A stretch of DNA of 55,852 nucleotides, taken from contig UZAN01039451.1 of the NCBI GenBank assembly GCA_900618425.1, positions 120,785 to 176,636 on the forward strand, in the 5' to 3' direction. The first letter of the stretch is position 1. The number at the start of each line of letters is the position of its first letter. Shown piece after piece: positions 24,779 to 36,299 of the stretch. A program made the position numbers and the translations under genes. The notes beneath the pieces are model-generated. The model was not told the origin of the DNA. It made no database searches and was given only the letters and a program-made list of their open reading frames with translations. The DNA comes from Echinostoma caproni. Its lineage: Eukaryota; Platyhelminthes; Trematoda; Plagiorchiida; Echinostomatidae.

Positions 24779-24823
24779 GCATTGGACTCGAGTTTTTCTC
24801 TTCTTAGAGCTCATCAGCAGTGC
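24779..24823 (-). ncRNA. Hammerhead ribozyme, copy A (core-mutated)
   Basis: Type I layout with both ends in stem I. Minus strand: stem I 5' strand GCACTG, core CTGATGA (24811-24817), stem II GCTCT/AAGA/AGAGA, then AAAA where GAAA is expected, minimal stem III ACT-CG-AGT (24786-24793), cleavage triplet GTC, stem I 3' strand CAATGC. CTGATGA, stem III and GTC are intact. The conserved G of GAAA (G12) is A, and one stem I pair is lost. Self-cleavage is therefore unlikely. The two-nucleotide stem III loop is the arrangement known from Schistosoma SINE ribozymes. Confidence 0.78.
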
Positions 24824-24840
24824 ATATCTACCGTCCTATC

Positions 24841-24900
24841 GGGGATGTGAACTCCCAGTCCATGGAATGAACGGCGTATGTGCTATTACTGTGCCAACCA
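24841..24900 (-). promoter_or_regulatory. Internal Pol III promoter, SINE A
   Basis: The minus strand reads TGGTTGGCACAGTAA for the A box and GGGAGTTCACATCCCC for the B box, about 45 nt apart. Both are recognisable but drifted from TRGYNNARNNG and GGTTCGANTCC. Confidence 0.55.
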
Positions 24901-25198
24901 GCCCACACTATGGCTAAACCGGATTGCCAATTAGATGTTTGATCATGTGCCGCCTTTAGTGATTGTCAGCCGACTTATTGGGCCCGACAGCAACGGAGAC
25001 ACAAATGAAAATCTGTTAAATCCAATCAGAGGTCTCCCACCAAGTCAGGACTTCCATGCAGATTACAGGCCGACTGGCCACAAACGTAACAGGCTCGATA
25101 ATTCATCCATATTTCACTCTGTCTCCTTCGTTGATGTCGTGCCAAATTAATTGACTGGTTATCACTGAAGACAACACCTGAACAAACATAGTGTGAGC

Positions 25199-25257
25199 TG
25201 GTTTACACAATGGTACCGCACATAACATCTATGCGAGGTGTCCGGAGTTCAAATTCC
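25199..25257 (+). promoter_or_regulatory. Internal Pol III promoter, SINE B
   Basis: A box TGGTTTACACAATGG (25199-25213) and B box AGTTCAAATTC (25246-25256), tRNA-like spacing. The B box differs from consensus at the CpG (CAAA for CGAN), as expected of an old copy. Confidence 0.6.
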
Positions 25258-25270
25258 GGACGTTGGATAT

Positions 25271-25315
25271 GTACTACTGATGAGCTCTAATAAGAGCGAA
25301 TCTGGAGTCTCTTGC
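25271..25315 (+). ncRNA. Hammerhead ribozyme, copy B (core-mutated)
   Basis: Core CTGATGA at 25277-25283, a perfect stem II GCTCT-AATA-AGAGC (25284-25297), GAA at 25298-25300, stem III region TCTGGAGT (25301-25308) and triplet GTC at 25307-25309. The fourth base of GAAA is T, so the A15.1-U16.1 pair that closes stem III next to the cleavage site is lost. The stem I strands (GTACTA and TCTTGC) no longer pair well. It has the best stem II of the set but is unlikely to cleave. Confidence 0.78.
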
Positions 25316-25759
25316 TTTCAGGTGTAAGGTACGATCGATGAACTAAGGATTGTGTGTGAAGCCGGAGGGTTTGCCATCTGTGATACCTTAAATTTCATTT
25401 CCTTTCTTCAATGTCCGAGACTTTGATCATTGGGGTTAATTAGTTCATTACATAGTCCACAATAAATGTCGGAAGTAATTTGTCCACACAGTTTATGCTC
25501 GTTATGTGAAAAAAGCAGTGAAACTGGTTGTGACACAAAAACAGAGGCTTTATGCATGCGATACAAAAACCGGACACGTGCGGTTTAAACAACTAACGAA
25601 CTTGTATACTTAACGGAGATCACTTATGTGCAGTTGGTTGAACTACGTTGTCACATTTATTCAAAGGTTTTATAAAGTATCTAACGTGGGAAATGGAAAG
25701 CCAGTTACGTATGTTTTCCCGGATCCACATTTATACTAGTCTGATTTGTACACAAGAAC

Positions 25760-26290
25760 CCGCGTGTTGCCGATGCGTTGGTGTCGATCGACAGATTTAA
25801 GCTGTACCGGCAGGACAGAGTCTGATATGGCAAGAAAACCGACGTTGTTGTGGTGACCTACGTGAACACTTCGTGCTGCGGGAGGTCAGGTGTTGTTTAC
25901 TCATACCCAAGTAACGTGATTGATCGTTGATCTATTCAGTGTTAACTTCTAACCTCTCCCGACATAGAAGTACCTCCATAACAAACCTATATATTGCCCC
26001 GCTATGTACACAAAACACCATCTCGACACTCTTCGACTCATATTTACTTATTCTTCTGCCACTGCTAGAGGATAACCTGCACATTATTGTGGGTTATTGT
26101 AACCATGCTCAACCCGTCCTATCACTGCTTTTGATCTAATCGAGTTATGCGTTTAAACCACTAGAGGCAACTTCGTTTTAGACAGAATTATAAAAGATCA
26201 CTCCGAAATCTTCTTCCTCTTTCTACGTGCACCTGTATCAACCAGTGATCATTATCTACTTCTGCTGAAGCCTAAGATGTATTCCCTATC
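25760..26290 (+). pseudogene. CR1-like endonuclease, element A, broken
   Basis: This is the target-nicking AP-like endonuclease. LVSIDRFKLYRQDR lies where family members have 'P..I.GY.L.R.DR'. VVVVTYV follows for the 'GGGVAIYV' strand, here without its glycines. DNLHIIVGYCNHAQ stands for 'D.DIIIVGDFN', with the catalytic D lost. STSDHYLLL keeps the C-terminal SDH catalytic signature (26245-26253). At least two frame changes are needed. A 70-codon frame at 25927-26139 is a piece of this domain. Confidence 0.75.
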
Positions 26291-26819
26291 AGTCTTTCAT
26301 TCGTTTACGTGAAGTAATCAAAGTAAAATGCGTCTTCTTAGTAAAGCACGTGAATGTATTCATCTCCTTCAGTGATCACTATCCCATGTGGCTTCCTGGT
26401 CCTCCTTTGAGCCTTCATTAGACAACACCGTTTATGATTTTGACGATTCAATCAATTCCATATTTGACATCTGTTTTTCTCTGGAAACCCTATTTCTCTT
26501 TAGTTGTCGTATTGCCTCTCCGAATCTCAAAACCGTAAGGAGACTTAAGGAACACTTCCAAATCCCCAAAATGGTCAGATGTATTTTCACACTGATACAA
26601 AAGGAAATTAAACGTATCGACTCATCTTATGGCAACCAACTTCAATGCGGCCAAAACTACAGACATCTATGAAAAAGTATCCGGATATCATATAGAGCAA
26701 AATACAAAGCAAATAAATGTACTGTGTGCGTTAATAGTATAACTTGCGCATTTGTGAATCAAAGTAACCATCCTCTTCTCATCGATTCCGGAGCAGGCTG
26801 GTAATATCAACCCGTTCTA

Positions 26820-28720
26820 TAGAGAAGAAATATTAAACCTGCTCCGTACAACCAAATCATCAACTGGTATCGGTCCCGACGGTCTATCTTCATCGCTTTT
26901 GAATCACAGTGCACTTGCTCTAAAGAATGCTTGTACTTATCTCCTTAACAGGTCGTTTAGCACTTATTTTATTCCTGATTGCTAGAGACCCGTCTCTATC
27001 ATTTCCATTCCAAAACCCTGTAGATCTTGCACCCCATCCAAACGTTTCCGTTTTATTTCTCTAACATCATGCGGTCTTAAATGGGCCGAACTTACCGTTC
27101 TCAAACGCCTGTCTGCTTCTTCCAGTGCCCCTGTAGACGCTCTCCACTTTGCGTGTGAATCAAACACGTCCACTTTAGATAATGCCACCTCCCTTGTTCA
27201 TTAGGTTACCAAATCCATAGACGCATCAGCTAAATCCGTAAGATGAGTTTTCTCAGATTTTTCATTGGCGTTCGACTCTGTTCCACGTTCCCTCCTCCTG
27301 CGCAAATAAAATAATTTGGCTATTCCAAGCACCTAATGCCGTGGCTTGTTGGCTACTTTACAAACAAAACTCAGCATACTGAACAGCAAAATAATGAAAC
27401 TGCTCATGAACAATTTTGAAGTGCTATATAGAACGATATTTCAATCGTTCTTGTTTTCCACTTACATCAGTAACCTCTCAGCGAGTTCTCCAGCCCAATT
27501 ATTCAAATACCCTGACGAAATAGTCCTTTGCTAAGTCATTCATGTGCGTGAGGTCCTTCTTGAATTTCTTGAATAATCTCTTGCAGATCCACAAATTTCC
27601 CATTCGTTCTGGACTGTCTCTTAATTTATCTAAGTGATTTGAGTGCACTTTTGCCCTCTCTGCATCTATTTACCTCCGTGACCTCTTTGTGATAAATACG
27701 GATCGGCTAACTAGAGTAAACTCCGTGAAGTATTTAGGAGTTACAATCGACACAAACTTGAAGAGGATATCACATGTTACCAACTCTACAGAAAGTTCGT
27801 GGAATATCTTTTCAACTTCGAAGACTTGAGCAGTTTATCGCAAAACAAAAAATCATATCGCCTTTTGTTTATCAGTGTTGTTCCTGTTCCTATTTATTGC
27901 CCCCGTTGGATTTTGGTGATCTAATGCAGAAAGACTTGAAATTTCATATTCGCGGTTTATCGATCATCAGCCGTGTGTATATTATACCCGTTGATGAGCT
28001 ATCTAAAAAATTGTGAATTTCACTTATCTGCATTTGAAACATTTTTTCATAGAAACTTCTGTCTGACCCCAATCATGCTTTACATGGCGATCTGTTCAAA
28101 TGCTGCTCTCATTCGTCTTCACGTACCACATATCGANNNNNNNNNNNNNNNNNNNNNNNNNNNNNNNNNNNNNNNNNNNNNNNNNNNNNNNNNNNNNNNN
28201 NNNNNNNNNNNNNNNNNNNNNNNNNNNNNNNNNNNNNNNNNNNNNNNNNNNNNNNNNNNNNNNNNNNNNNNNNNNNNNNNNNNNNNNNNNNNNNNNNNNN
28301 NNNNNNNNNNNNNNNNNNNNNNNNNNNNNNNNNNNNNNNNNNNNNNNNNNNNNNNNNNNNNNNNNNNNNNNNNNNNNNNNNNNNNNNNNNNNNNNNNNNN
28401 NNNNNNNNNNNNNNNNNNNNNNNNNNNNNNNNNNNNNNNNNNNNNNNNNNNNNNNNNNNNNNNNNNNNNNNNNNNNNNNNNNNNNNNNNNNNNNNNNNNN
28501 NNNNNNNNNNNNNNNNNNNNNNNNNNNNNNNNNNNNNNNNNNNNNNNNNNNNNNNNNNNNNNNNNNNNNNNNNNNNGTACCACATATCGATTAGTACCTT
28601 ATCGTGTTCATCTCAACAGAAACCCCCAGTTCCTAATCTCGCTAGAATTCTTGTACACCGCTGGAGCGTATCTTCTGAGTTTTTCAACAACCTCGGAGGT
28701 TAAATGTTTTACTTGTATCA
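26820..28720 (+). pseudogene. CR1-like reverse transcriptase, element A, broken
   Basis: The blocks in order are KSSTGIGPDGL, VSIIPIPKP (about 26988-27017), FRFISLTSC for 'FRPISLTS' (about 27045-27075), a 'STLD' block near 27170, FSDFSLAFDSVPRSLLL (27249-27299), LFSTYISNLSA (about 27450-27485), YPDEI (27508-27522), VKYLGVTIDTNLK and a C-terminal thumb running to the N gap and beyond. The catalytic YADD is YPDE, so the second palm aspartate is replaced by glutamate. Stops are frequent, for example ending the ISNLSA..IVLC frame at 27534. Confidence 0.8.
28137..28576. other. Assembly gap of 440 N
   Basis: The 14 bases immediately before the gap (28123-28136) are repeated exactly as the 14 bases immediately after it (28577-28590). 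Joining at this overlap keeps one frame through the reverse-transcriptase C-terminus (SRTTYR then LVPYRVHLN). The gap length is probably an artefact and little or nothing may be missing. Reading frames that cross the Ns are meaningless. Confidence 0.85.
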
Positions 28721-28854
28721 TTTCCTTCTTTTATGAAATGTGTAATTTTTGACTGAAATGCGGCCGTCTGTTTGAGGCAAAATTCTATACAAATACAAAC
28801 TGCCTTTCAGAAAACTTGATCAAAGGACTCATAATCGTTTATTGATTGTAATGA

Positions 28855-29076
28855 CACTTTATTCATGTCTGTTTCTCATTGTGGTGGTGGCGCATTGCAT
28901 TTTTCGCTGTCACCGGTGTGCTTTCAATTCTTTTTGGTTTGTTGTTCGCACATCACCATCACCACCAACCTATGCTGGTAGGTGGCTTGGTTGTCGTCCG
29001 TTGCAATACCACGTACAACCCAGCTGGGCATATTGTGGTGCCGGGACGTAGGTTACCGCTTTCCATCACTGGATAG
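28855..29076 (+). other. GC-rich open frame with hydrophobic segment, unidentified
   Basis: A 73-codon frame without an ATG at its start, more G+C-rich than its surroundings, lies just after CR1-like element A. It encodes IAFFAVTGVLSILFGLLFA, a credible membrane segment, then five histidines and a Gly/Val/Arg-rich part ending RRLPLSITG. An overlapping frame (28842-29051) is also open. It could be an exon, or the 3' untranslated part of the preceding element, or another repeat. CAG followed by GT occurs near 29079. No homologue is recognised. Confidence 0.3.
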
Positions 29077-29079
29077 CAG

Positions 29080-32000
29080 GTCTTTGCGACTATGGGATTC
29101 ACCCCGTCTGCTATTCATCACACAAATTGCGAGTAATAAAAATAAGTTGGTGTAGAAAATTCAGTAGTGGCTTCCTATTGTTACTAGACAGCTATTAACA
29201 AAAAGATAAACAGATTTTATGAAGTCTGGTTGTATTTATCGCTTACTACAATAGCAAAATGATTACTGTAACTGGTTTGCATTCTACGCTACAAAATGTA
29301 ATCACGGACCGAATTAATCAGTAGCTCAGTTAAAAAGTACATGAACCGCATCGAGTAATAAGTTATTCCTGACTTCGCTTTCATCATTGTGTATGGTATC
29401 ACCCCTGGAAAATAGAATGGTTTTTAGTTCGGCGCTCTAGCACTAGCTGAGATCGGGAAATGAAAGTTGAGTTCTGACATTGCGTCCAGCAGGGGTTTCG
29501 TTCAGCCACTCCAACTCTCACATCTCGTAATCGGTTAGAACCAAATGGGTTTGCCATTCAGTCAATACGAACCAGTTTAAACGCTGAAAAGGCAAAGAGA
29601 CAAACACTTAACCCTGAATGATGCTAAAGTTGCCACTCAGAAAATTAGATAAAATTGCGCTTTCATCGTAGTACCAAAGGACTATGCATGGGTTCCTTCA
29701 TCACACCCAAAACGATTGCAATCGTGATCACGAAGTCTGAATTATGACAGCAAGATACCCTGGGAGAGATATCCGGGTTCCTTCAGTGATGAAACACTGC
29801 CATCACCCTCATTCTATGAATAATCTCATCTTTGCTGTAGGTTCTGAGGACTCACGTTCACACAGCTTTTGTTTCATTTTGTATTCAAAATATTGATCAC
29901 GAGACCAATTCACACCTAATTTTCTAGGTTGTTTGATACGAGGTCCTGATCATTGATTGATAGTTTGACACCTACGTGTATTGGCCCAACGTCCGATGTA
30001 AATACCTAACGCGAAATACATATAGGAATTATTTAGAGTAATTTAGATTTTGTTCATCAAGAAGACGAAAATATTTGGTGCATCCGATTTTCGTCCATGA
30101 AAGCCGTGAATAATGCGTGTAAATAATTCCTTGTACTACTAACATACCATGTGTCAAGCTTGATTCACAGACCTTTTCTGAGTAAGAACGAAAACCAGAA
30201 CAAACTGCGATATCGGATAGTGATCTGCTATTTTCATTAGGTGACTTAGCCCTACACATAGCGCTATAAGTCTTTAAGAACATCTTATGGGATCGAAGTA
30301 ATTCATCCACCGCTTTTTCGCTACCGCAGTTCTCATTGATCGATTTCTAATCAAGGAACTTAGCAGAGCCTAGCGAAAGTTTGAGATTTCGAACTGGGCC
30401 GTAAGAAATAATCTGTGTTCTGCGGTAGGTTGTCATAACCTATTCGTTCAGGTTCACAGTATTGAAGCTATTTTATCCTTTCCTTCAATCTGAAGGTGCA
30501 TTATATGGCCATGCTATTCATGACAAAATCTACTACAGTAAATCAGTTCCGAATTTCTATTTGTTATGTTTGTGAAAGGGACAACATTTTACGAATTCAC
30601 CACATTAACATAAAACTGTGAACAGTAACTGTAAATCCTCTTCTGTTAATCTATGAATATCACTAATTTGTGAAAAATGAAGTTTTTGGAACAATTGAGT
30701 AGTCTATGCTTCATTTGGAACAATTAGTTGGTAACTTGCAGTTTGAGCTGATCAGAAGCTAAAATATTTTGAGTTATACTATAGGCAGCAGTTTTTAAAA
30801 ACGAAACTATATTTCTTAGTCGTTTTCTTTTGCAACTGACAAACAAAACACAAATATTTTGAGTTAATTGTACGTATTCTGCCTTTATCAACAAGCACTC
30901 AGATATTGAGGAATACCTGCTGCGTGGCTGATGTATCCATTTCAGCTCAGCAAAAAATTGTTTCAGTTGGATACAATCATATCGATAGAAAACAAATTAC
31001 AAAAAACTATTACCATTTTTAACTAGCTACAACTAGCTAAAACAAAAGTATTGTTACAGATTGGAATCAACCTTGCAATGGACAATACAGAGGAAATAAT
31101 TAGAGCACGATCACCACGCCATCTGTCAATTAAAAGAAACACTTTTGTAATGATGGCTGCCTTCAGGAAAGTCAGAACAGGAAATGGTCACCGACTGTCT
31201 GTTTCATACGAGGGGTAGAAAAAGGTAAATAGCAAAGCAAATCATTGGGCTTTGGGCTGTAAGTAAACGGCTTTCAAAAATCTAAGGAAGATATAAAACA
31301 CTCAAGCTGATTATGCGGATGGTAAAGCCTACTGGGTGAAACTGATTGAATGGTAAATCCTCTGAACATGTGAGAATCATTCAGATGAATTCTCAACATT
31401 TACGCCATAAGTATGCTTCACTCGAGGTCAATACAATTATCACCAAATAAGTTGAACAAATCGATAAACTTCCAATTTAGACCTCAATGGGAGCAAGCAT
31501 TGTTGGACAGGAAAAATTTGTCCTTGTGTAGTGAGAAACGATTCAGTCTTGCAATCACTAGATGGCAAAATACAAATAAGACGATTGTTACTAGATGAAT
31601 GAATAAATTTGCATTGAGCATGTCCGTAACCCAGACATAATCCAAGGTTTTCCTCATTGCGCAGTAACTTTACAATTGACTACGTGAATTGATGTTCACC
31701 ATTAGGTAGAGCATCAGTCATATATTCAAGGCACAATTATTGACTTTAACGGAAGCGTTTGGGATGTACTATGACTGATGAATCAGCAAGATTGTATTTG
31801 CTTGAGATTATTTTTTACGACCAAGCGCGATGTATCCTTTCGAACAGAACTATATAACGCAGTCAAACTGAAGAATGGCTCTTCCCCGAAGTTGCACTGA
31901 TGATGTTGCCTAGCCTGGCTCCTAAGGGCCTATGAACAACACTTCCATCACGGGGAACATATCAATAACATCATCCGCATCCTGAGATACAATTGTTCCA

Positions 32001-35000
32001 TATTATTTCCAACACATCCACATTTGTAGGCTTCTACCGTCCCATGGATTCTGATTGGGATCAGCCCCTGCCTCGGACCGATCCCGATACCAAGGATTAA
32101 ATCAGATGCGACTGCATTGGATGTAAGCCCTATTTTTTCAGCGCTCACAACCATTCATCTCGTCTTTGTTTACACTTTAAATCAAACAATTTGCCATTGA
32201 TTCTGCGTCCATTTTCTGCAAATAGGCTGATGATCTTGTATATGAGTGCGAAGCTCCCATTTCTGAATAGGTTTAGCGATTCAAAGCCAAGTAAATGATA
32301 TTATGGTCCCTTCCTCGTCCTCGCGCCAAATGGTCAGGATGTTTTATTTCTTTTATTGACTGATGATCTATATAAAGATCTCAAAATACGTTTCTCCATT
32401 TTGCTAATCACGGATCCACACCACATCCACATCAACACTGTTAAAATATCTTTGTTTCACGATATCACCATAGTATCCGCTCGTTCATAACTCATCTTGA
32501 GAAATTTGAAAGCTATCACGTGGATTAAAAATACTTTGTTCCTCATAATTTGATTGGTAAATTTGTCAGCGCACGCATGCTCCCCTCTAATTTTACTGCT
32601 CTACCGTGCATTTCATCGGTCTTTTGAGGAACTAATTTACTTATCAGCAAAATCCTTGAAGTACATATTTAAACGCAATAGCGTCCCTAGGGACACACCT
32701 GCGGACTTGTGAACAAAACGTACACGGATGTGGAAATTTTGTTTTGAAAACACACAAACACTCATCATCCATTGCACAGCACACTTTCAGAACCTTTCAA
32801 AACTTTCCTTTGCATGTACTTTTTAAAATCGTAATTCTTTTTTTGTTTTACCTTGCATGTCGGCTTGTTGATAAAGAATTTCTGCATGAAATGTCTGTGC
32901 CACATACAACACACACGAGCACTGGGACACTCCCACGGTTCCTTATTTCTCTTCATCTTAATATCTAATTAGAAAGTAAGGTTACTTGTGGTGCTTTAAA
33001 GATCGTGCAAATCATTTTAGATCAATATGGGATGAGATGATAGGAATAAGTAGAAGATTTGCCAAGATTGGTCCAAGGTTAATCAGTTGGCATATGGAAA
33101 TGACTAGTGTGTGCGTGAATATTTGTGACTAAGTTAGATAAAGGTGTACTGCTGCATTCAACTCTCATAATCGATCCTACGCAAACACTCTTTCAAAGTT
33201 ATTTAACCTCATACCATGACCTCCAGTTCAAAGTGCACATGCGATTCCGTCTTGGAGTGTTGAGCAGTTTGCAGTCATTATTGCTGAACGTTGCGTTGTG
33301 CGCCTCTACGTTAATGCAAGCGTTGATGTTAGTTTGCTCAAATGGCTGGCATCTGGTGATCTCTTGTGTTCACCTATAAATTCTGCGTATTATTTAGAAT
33401 ACCTTTTAGGAAAATTTGGGTGTATGGATGAAAGCGACATAATCAGTGATCTGCTTCGAATCGAGTAAAAAATCGTCAGGATAACCACAACAGTGCAGTG
33501 ATTTAATCACGAAAAGTTAGCTGATCGATCTTGTATGCGAGCGTGAGAGTAGCTGCGAAAATTTGATCAGTCGCCCATTAGAAAATCGATGCATACATCA
33601 TCCGTTGTTTGTTTGTTTGAGTTCAAGTTAGATATATATTCAACTATTATACTACGGCTTTTACGGATTGATTAATTTGGATCACTTGATCGATCATTAT
33701 TCGGCGTTTACTGTGGACGTTTCAATTTTAAATTTTTGCAATTACCATTCCCACATCTTGGTTTATTTCGAGTAAAAGTTTTCGTTCATATATTTCCTAT
33801 AAATATACTCAAGATGTTGTGATTAATAGCTTATTTTTTGATCCAAGGGGTTTCACTTGTATTATGATTTTAAATTAGGTTGTTGATTCTGGCTTGATTC
33901 ACTCAAGATGATATTTGCAAACGTATTGAAATTACTTCTAGTTTCCAACTAGACGACAAATAAATTCATACCTTCTGCAACACTGACTGTTAGTGAGTAT
34001 TTTGGCCTTACTACGGCGATTAACAAAGCCATACAGAAAGTTTTTAGTTGGTTTTATATGCATTGCTGCCCCATTAAATATATGCTGTTTAAGACCCCTT
34101 TTTCAGATATGATGTAATACTTCATCCTCTGTGTTTAACGAAACTGTATAATGAGAATTTAACAACGCGTTGCATGCTAATTGAATTTTTTTCGCTATAA
34201 GGTGTTACCAATAACAATTTTCTGATTACATTCCTTTTTGATTCGTTTAGATCAATCGGGACAGGAATACTCATGATGGAGATCATAGTTTATACTACAT
34301 TGTCAGGCTAAGTCGAAGAAGAAACTGCGCGCCATTGTTTGAAGGAAAATAGGATCCCCGGTAATTTTGATGAAAGTTGGATTACAATTACTCCAGTTGT
34401 CGTCTATCTTAAGGACTTAATCAGGGTACGAAGATATTTTTTACTTTTAAAAATGGTTTCAGTTAATCTGTTTCCATCAGTATTTCTTCACTGCGAACTT
34501 CCAACTGATGAGATTACATGAGTTATATAGTTTCCCTCATTTCGTTTCACATACCGGCTTTTAGCTTGAACTGATGTCCTTGTGACTTGATGCTAACGTC
34601 AACGTTAAATACACACTTTGGATTGAAGTGTATCCGTTTAAGAGGACTTACTCAAGGTCGACAAGATCATATTTGTCAAAAAAGGTCTACTAAGGACAAA
34701 CCAAGATCACTACAATGTCAGTAGTTAATTGGAGTCAGGAGAATAAGTTCCCATTTGCATCAAGCGAGATAGAAGTAAAAAGAGGATTTAATCCTTCAAT
34801 TTTAAAATGATTACGTGATAGAAAGGTGGTACATTCGCGGACTGTTTGAATTAAGTAAAAAAAACTCAAAATAAAGGAGTTGAATTTTACATTTCACGTC
34901 AACATTTAGGGCGGTCATCGCCTGGATCCAATTATTGCATGCAGAAAATAATACTAGCCATAGGGGAGTAGACTGTTCAAAATGGAACCGCTGTAAAAGA

Positions 35001-36290
35001 TATATCGCAACAAGTTAAATAAAACCTAGGACGGACCTGTAAAAAAGACTGCTTTTATAAATTTAGCACCTACTCATTCTACCCATGTTCGAATCGTTCA
35101 TATGTACCCACGCTACTATTAGCCCAGAAGAAAGGCTTTAAAGCAGTTTGGAGAAACTGAAATTGACCCCGTTTCAAGACTGATCTATTAAAAATGTATT
35201 TTCCAAAAAGGTGTTGGCATGGAGACAGTAGACAAAAGGATAAACAATTGACAAACATTATGCTGCAAGCTTGTAATAGAAATCTCTACACAAACGTAAT
35301 GTTCATTGTTTTGTTTGACCCTATCATTTCTGAAAACCATTTTCCGTATGTAATATGCCCTATGTGGAGGTGTTTTAAGTTGGGTATTCAGAGAGTAAGT
35401 TTTGGCAATGACCAGCTTTCAGTTTTAAGCCAAAAGCTTGCCAAAGATTCAGTAACTAATTCTAAATTTTCGATTTCTCACTTGTGCTGTTTATTTATCG
35501 TTATTATTATTTACTATCTTTAGATAAATTATCGTCCAGCCGATCGAGTTCCAAATGTATCACGGAAATGCTCTTTTGGAAGCAATTAATTGTCTTAAAC
35601 GATTCCTCTACTTGCCTGCACCGATTGTGAATAATTAGCTTGTTTAGTGTTACCATTTCATTTGGTCCTCAGTCTCGTAGTTTGGGTTCAACTTGCGGTG
35701 GTTGATTTCGTTTCACTAAGTAGTAACATACGAAAAATGCTTATTGTACACAACTGATATGTAAACTTGTAATTTGATGGTTTCCACTCACTGCAAGTAG
35801 AGGTTGGGTGCAATGACCCAAGCCTGAGAGTGGATAATCGATCGTTATTATTGTTCTGTCAAGATTGGAAACAGTTGTTAAAATAGGAAATTTGGACAAT
35901 GGGAATGTATATTGTTCTCTTATTGAAACTCTGACTAGTGGACGGGTTCTTGTTTCGTTTAACCCATTAAAACTAGAAATATACGGATTCTTTAGTGTAC
36001 CAATTAACATAAGATTCTCTGCGTTATTGATAAGTGGCAATTTTAAATGATCAGGATTGACGGATCAAACCTCTATGGAATAAATAACAGAGCCGGATTC
36101 GAGGTAACATACTTATTCCCTTAGAGATGCCACAAGTTTAGATTTGAGACCCGAATGACAATGAGAAAATTAGTAAAGACCACAATTGGTCAACTTTACC
36201 AGATTTAATTGCCGTTGGCGTATTTTATGTGCACCGTATGGCGTTCATCTGTCATTTCGTTGCTAGTATGACATATGGCAACCTTCATTT
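29080..36290. other. No gene recognised
   Basis: Seven kilobases of mainly A+T-rich sequence. Open frames of 60-110 codons (30029-30310 minus, 31948-32154 minus, 35194-35523 plus, 35741-36040 minus) carry no motif I can name. A short frame at 35850-36050 beginning RLETVVKIGNLDNG looks protein-like but is too short to judge. Confidence 0.4.
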
Positions 36291-36299
36291 GTTAAGGTT

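Larger units (their letters stand above)
24695..25012 (-). mobile_element. Hammerhead-bearing tRNA SINE, copy A
   Basis: On the minus strand the copy runs from a 5' extension (about 25012 to 24915), through a tRNA-like head with A- and B-box sequences, a hammerhead module (24779-24823), and a tail containing GATTGAATCGATTAACTGAGG and GTGCGTGAAG. The order tRNA head - 'GGATATGCACT(A/G)CTGATGAG' - 'GTGCTTCC'-like block matches the Schistosoma Sm-alpha SINE layout. It is non-autonomous, so mobility would need a LINE reverse transcriptase. Copies B and C in this window align to it along most of the length. It lies head to head with copy B. Confidence 0.82.
25110..25395 (+). mobile_element. Hammerhead-bearing tRNA SINE, copy B
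   Basis: Same family as copies A and C. The 5' extension 25110-25189 aligns with A. The tRNA-like head starts near 25190 (GTGTGAGCTGG). The hammerhead is at 25271-25315. The tail has ACGATCGATGAACTAAGGATTG and GTGTGTGAAGC. Relative to A and C it lacks about 24 nt just before the head: C has ACAAACAT..TCAGTCAT where B has a single ACAAACAT, consistent with a deletion between two CAT triplets. It is followed about 300 bp later by the CR1-like element A. Confidence 0.82.
25690..28720 (+). mobile_element. Decayed CR1-like non-LTR retrotransposon, element A
   Basis: A colinear endonuclease - linker - reverse transcriptase can be followed on the plus strand for 3 kb. Landmarks are DALVSIDRFKLYRQDR (about 25776-25824), IIVGYCN for IIVGDFN (about 26088-26110), STSDHYLLLLKP (26239-26274), GIGPDGL (about 26867-26890), FSDFSLAFDSVPRS (27249-27290), KYPDEIV for KYADDIV (27505-27525) and VKYLGVTID (27725-27752). 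Stops and frameshifts separate them. It belongs to the CR1/L2-like side of non-LTR elements; the exact family is not resolved. The C-terminal part is split by an N gap. Confidence 0.82.

Noticed and set aside
28100..28752. Long frames of 154-259 codons crossing the gap
   Set aside because: They consist mostly of Ns. Only the flanking residues are real, and those belong to the CR1-like element.
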